Part shown: positions 15,494-16,780 of the stretch, one piece after another
Numbering within the stretch: position 1 is the stretch's first letter
How the letters are laid out: each line of letters starts with the position of its first letter
Source of the DNA: CAYNST01 sp964399955
GTDB lineage: Bacteria > Pseudomonadota > Gammaproteobacteria > Pseudomonadales > Cellvibrionaceae
NCBI GenBank assembly: GCA_964399955.1
Contig: CAYNST010000074.1
Span: 1 to 16,780 of the forward strand
DNA: 16,780 nucleotides
Reading direction: 5' to 3'
The notes under the pieces: model-generated
Database searches by the model: none
The model's input: the letters and a program-made list of their open reading frames with translations, nothing else
Told to the model about the DNA's origin: nothing
Position numbers and translations under genes: made by a program

Positions 15494-16012
15494 ATGACAC
15501 ATCCACACCCGCAACAACGGCTTGGCAAGGGCATGATGCTGACAGGCTGGGTCATTGGCCTGATCCTGATGACGTTTTACGCCAACCAGTGGCTGGCCCG
15601 GCGCGACAACCCCAACATGATGCCGCTTTCCAGCGAGGGGGGCGGCCTGCGCACCGTGGTTTTGCAGCGCAACCCTATGCATCACTACGTCACCAGCGGC
15701 TTTATCAACGGCCAGCCGGTTACTTTTTTGGTAGACACCGGTGCCACTACCGTCTCTGTGCCGCAGCATCTGGCGCCCGCCCTGGGGCTGCAGCCCGGCC
15801 AGCCGCAAATGGCGCGCACGGCCAATGGCGTGGTGCAAACCCGTGCCACCCGCATTCAGGAAATGTCCATAGGCACCATTGTGCTTACCAACGTCAGCGC
15901 CAGCATCAACCCCGGCATGACCCAGGACGAGATACTGCTGGGCATGAGCGCGCTCAAAAACGTAGAATTCATCCACCGCGACGGCACCCTGACCCTTAAC
16001 CAATACTACTGA
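15494..16012 (+). CDS. membrane-anchored retropepsin-like aspartic protease (TIGR02281 family)
   Basis: Encodes 172 residues. Residues 1-13 are cytoplasmic, a membrane anchor spans about 14-32, and the remainder is a periplasmic retropepsin-like domain. The active-site motif is FLVDTGATTVSVP with D81-T-G-A, and the second half has the hydrophobic-Gly motif ILLGMSALKNVEF (147-159), as expected for clan AA single-domain proteases that work as dimers. The fold length (about 120 residues after the anchor) fits the TIGR02281 family. Substrate unknown. The ATG at 15494 has a weak Shine-Dalgarno (GGACGG). nadC begins 17 bases after the stop, so the two are probably co-transcribed; this protease-nadC pairing recurs in related bacteria, although no functional link is known to me. 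Confidence 0.9.
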   Translation: MTHPHPQQRLGKGMMLTGWVIGLILMTFYANQWLARRDNPNMMPLSSEGGGLRTVVLQRNPMHHYVTSGFINGQPVTFLVDTGATTVSVPQHLAPALGLQPGQPQMARTANGVVQTRATRIQEMSIGTIVLTNVSASINPGMTQDEILLGMSALKNVEFIHRDGTLTLNQYY

Positions 16013-16029
16013 CCGGTGATTACACAGGC

Positions 16030-16780
16030 ATGAACATTCAACTAGACCAGCTTGGCCCAGACATCACCCGCGCCGTGCGCTTTGCCCTGGAAGAAGACAT
16101 TGGCAGCGGCGACATCACCGCCGAGCTGATCCCCCTTAACAAGATCAGCACCGCCGAAGTCATCACCCGCGAGGACTGCGTGCTTTGCGGCACCGCCTGG
16201 TTTGACGAGGTGTTTGCCCAACTGGGCGGCCTGCAAAGCATTCAGTGGCATGCAAAAGACGGCGACTGGCTGCCCGCCAACAGCAAACTGGTTACCCTCA
16301 CCGGCCGCGCCCGCACCCTGCTCACCGGCGAGCGCACCGCGCTCAACTTCCTGCAAACCCTAAGCGGCACCGCCACCCAAAGCCGGCACTACGCCCGGCG
16401 GGTAGAAGGCACAGCCATCCAGATTCTGGACACCCGCAAAACCCTGCCCGGCCTGCGCAGCGCACAAAAATACGCCGTGGCGGTAGGCGGCTGCCACAAC
16501 CACCGCATTGGCCTCTACGACGCCTTCCTCATCAAAGAAAACCACATAGCCGCCTGCGGCAGCATCACCCTGGCGGTCAAAATGGCCAAAGACCTCTACC
16601 CCAACCGCCCGGTGATTGTGGAGGTGGAGAACCTGGAGGAGCTGAGAGAGGCGGCAGATTGCGCGGTGAACAGGATTATGCTGGATAACTTCAGCGCGGA
16701 GAATTTGCGCCTGGCACTAACGCAGGCAGAGGGGATTGCGTTGGAGGTTTCGGGGAATATTACGCTGGAGGAGTTGGGGG
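16030..16780 (+). CDS. nadC: quinolinate phosphoribosyltransferase (partial, 3' end outside window)
   Basis: 250 residues are visible; the family is about 280 long, so roughly 30 C-terminal residues lie beyond the window. It makes nicotinate mononucleotide, CO2 and pyrophosphate from quinolinate and PRPP in de novo NAD synthesis. Signature parts: EEDIGSGDITAELIP (21-35), GERTALNFLQTLSGTAT (100-116), DTRKTLPGLR (134-143), KYAVAVGGCHNHRIGLYD (147-164), LIKENHI (167-173), VEVENLEEL (197-205), IMLDNF (216-221) and EVSGNI (239-244). All substrate-binding Arg, Lys, His, Glu and Asp positions expected for the family are present. The ATG at 16030 is preceded by ACAGG. No frameshift is visible. It is second in the protease-nadC unit. 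Confidence 0.97.
   Translation, partial: MNIQLDQLGPDITRAVRFALEEDIGSGDITAELIPLNKISTAEVITREDCVLCGTAWFDEVFAQLGGLQSIQWHAKDGDWLPANSKLVTLTGRARTLLTGERTALNFLQTLSGTATQSRHYARRVEGTAIQILDTRKTLPGLRSAQKYAVAVGGCHNHRIGLYDAFLIKENHIAACGSITLAVKMAKDLYPNRPVIVEVENLEELREAADCAVNRIMLDNFSAENLRLALTQAEGIALEVSGNITLEELG

Overview
This window looks like chromosomal DNA from a gammaproteobacterium, probably of the Pseudomonadales/Cellvibrionales group. The evidence is gene content and order: an O2-sensitive class I fumarase of the ~506-residue Pseudomonas type, an Fe-superoxide dismutase, fxsA beside groESL, and the block nadC / TIGR02281 aspartic protease / DUF1631 / ampD. The genus cannot be fixed from sequence alone. I see no tRNA, rRNA, CRISPR array, transposase, integrase or phage gene. 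Coding density is normal, and the base composition is evenly GC-rich in coding regions with no visible island.

Layout, left to right. On the minus strand (1-10432): a 61-residue CxxC protein (49-234) translationally coupled behind a membrane GGDEF-EAL protein (246-2312); fumA (2704-4224); a single-pass coiled-coil protein of unknown function (4396-5130); sodB (5454-6035) with its own terminator; groEL (6403-8034) and groES (8092-8385) as an operon ending in a strong terminator; fxsA (8798-9265); and a DUF481 outer-membrane protein (9374-10432). On the plus strand, an AmpG-like muropeptide permease (about 10741-12348) diverges from the DUF481 gene and converges on ampD. On the minus strand, a DUF1631 protein (13233-15257, GTG start) is followed 84 bases later by ampD (12573-13148, GTG start). 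On the plus strand, a membrane-anchored retropepsin-like protease (15494-16012) is followed 17 bases later by nadC (16030 to the window edge, 3' end missing).

Functional themes. ampG and ampD are adjacent and form the import and amidase steps of peptidoglycan recycling. fumA carries a superoxide-sensitive 4Fe-4S cluster and lies two genes from sodB, which removes superoxide. groESL and fxsA form a linkage also seen in Escherichia coli. The GGDEF-EAL protein should make c-di-GMP under product inhibition, while its EAL domain carries a substitution at a metal-binding aspartate.

This is mostly an ordinary housekeeping region. I did not find a new defence, mobile or biosynthetic system. The items most worth checking are the degenerate EAL domain and its coupled zinc-ribbon-like protein, a compact set of mutually exclusive hairpins just after fumA, a 15-base repeat shared by two upstream regions, several inverted repeats in promoter-like positions, and the uncharacterised coiled-coil and DUF1631 proteins.
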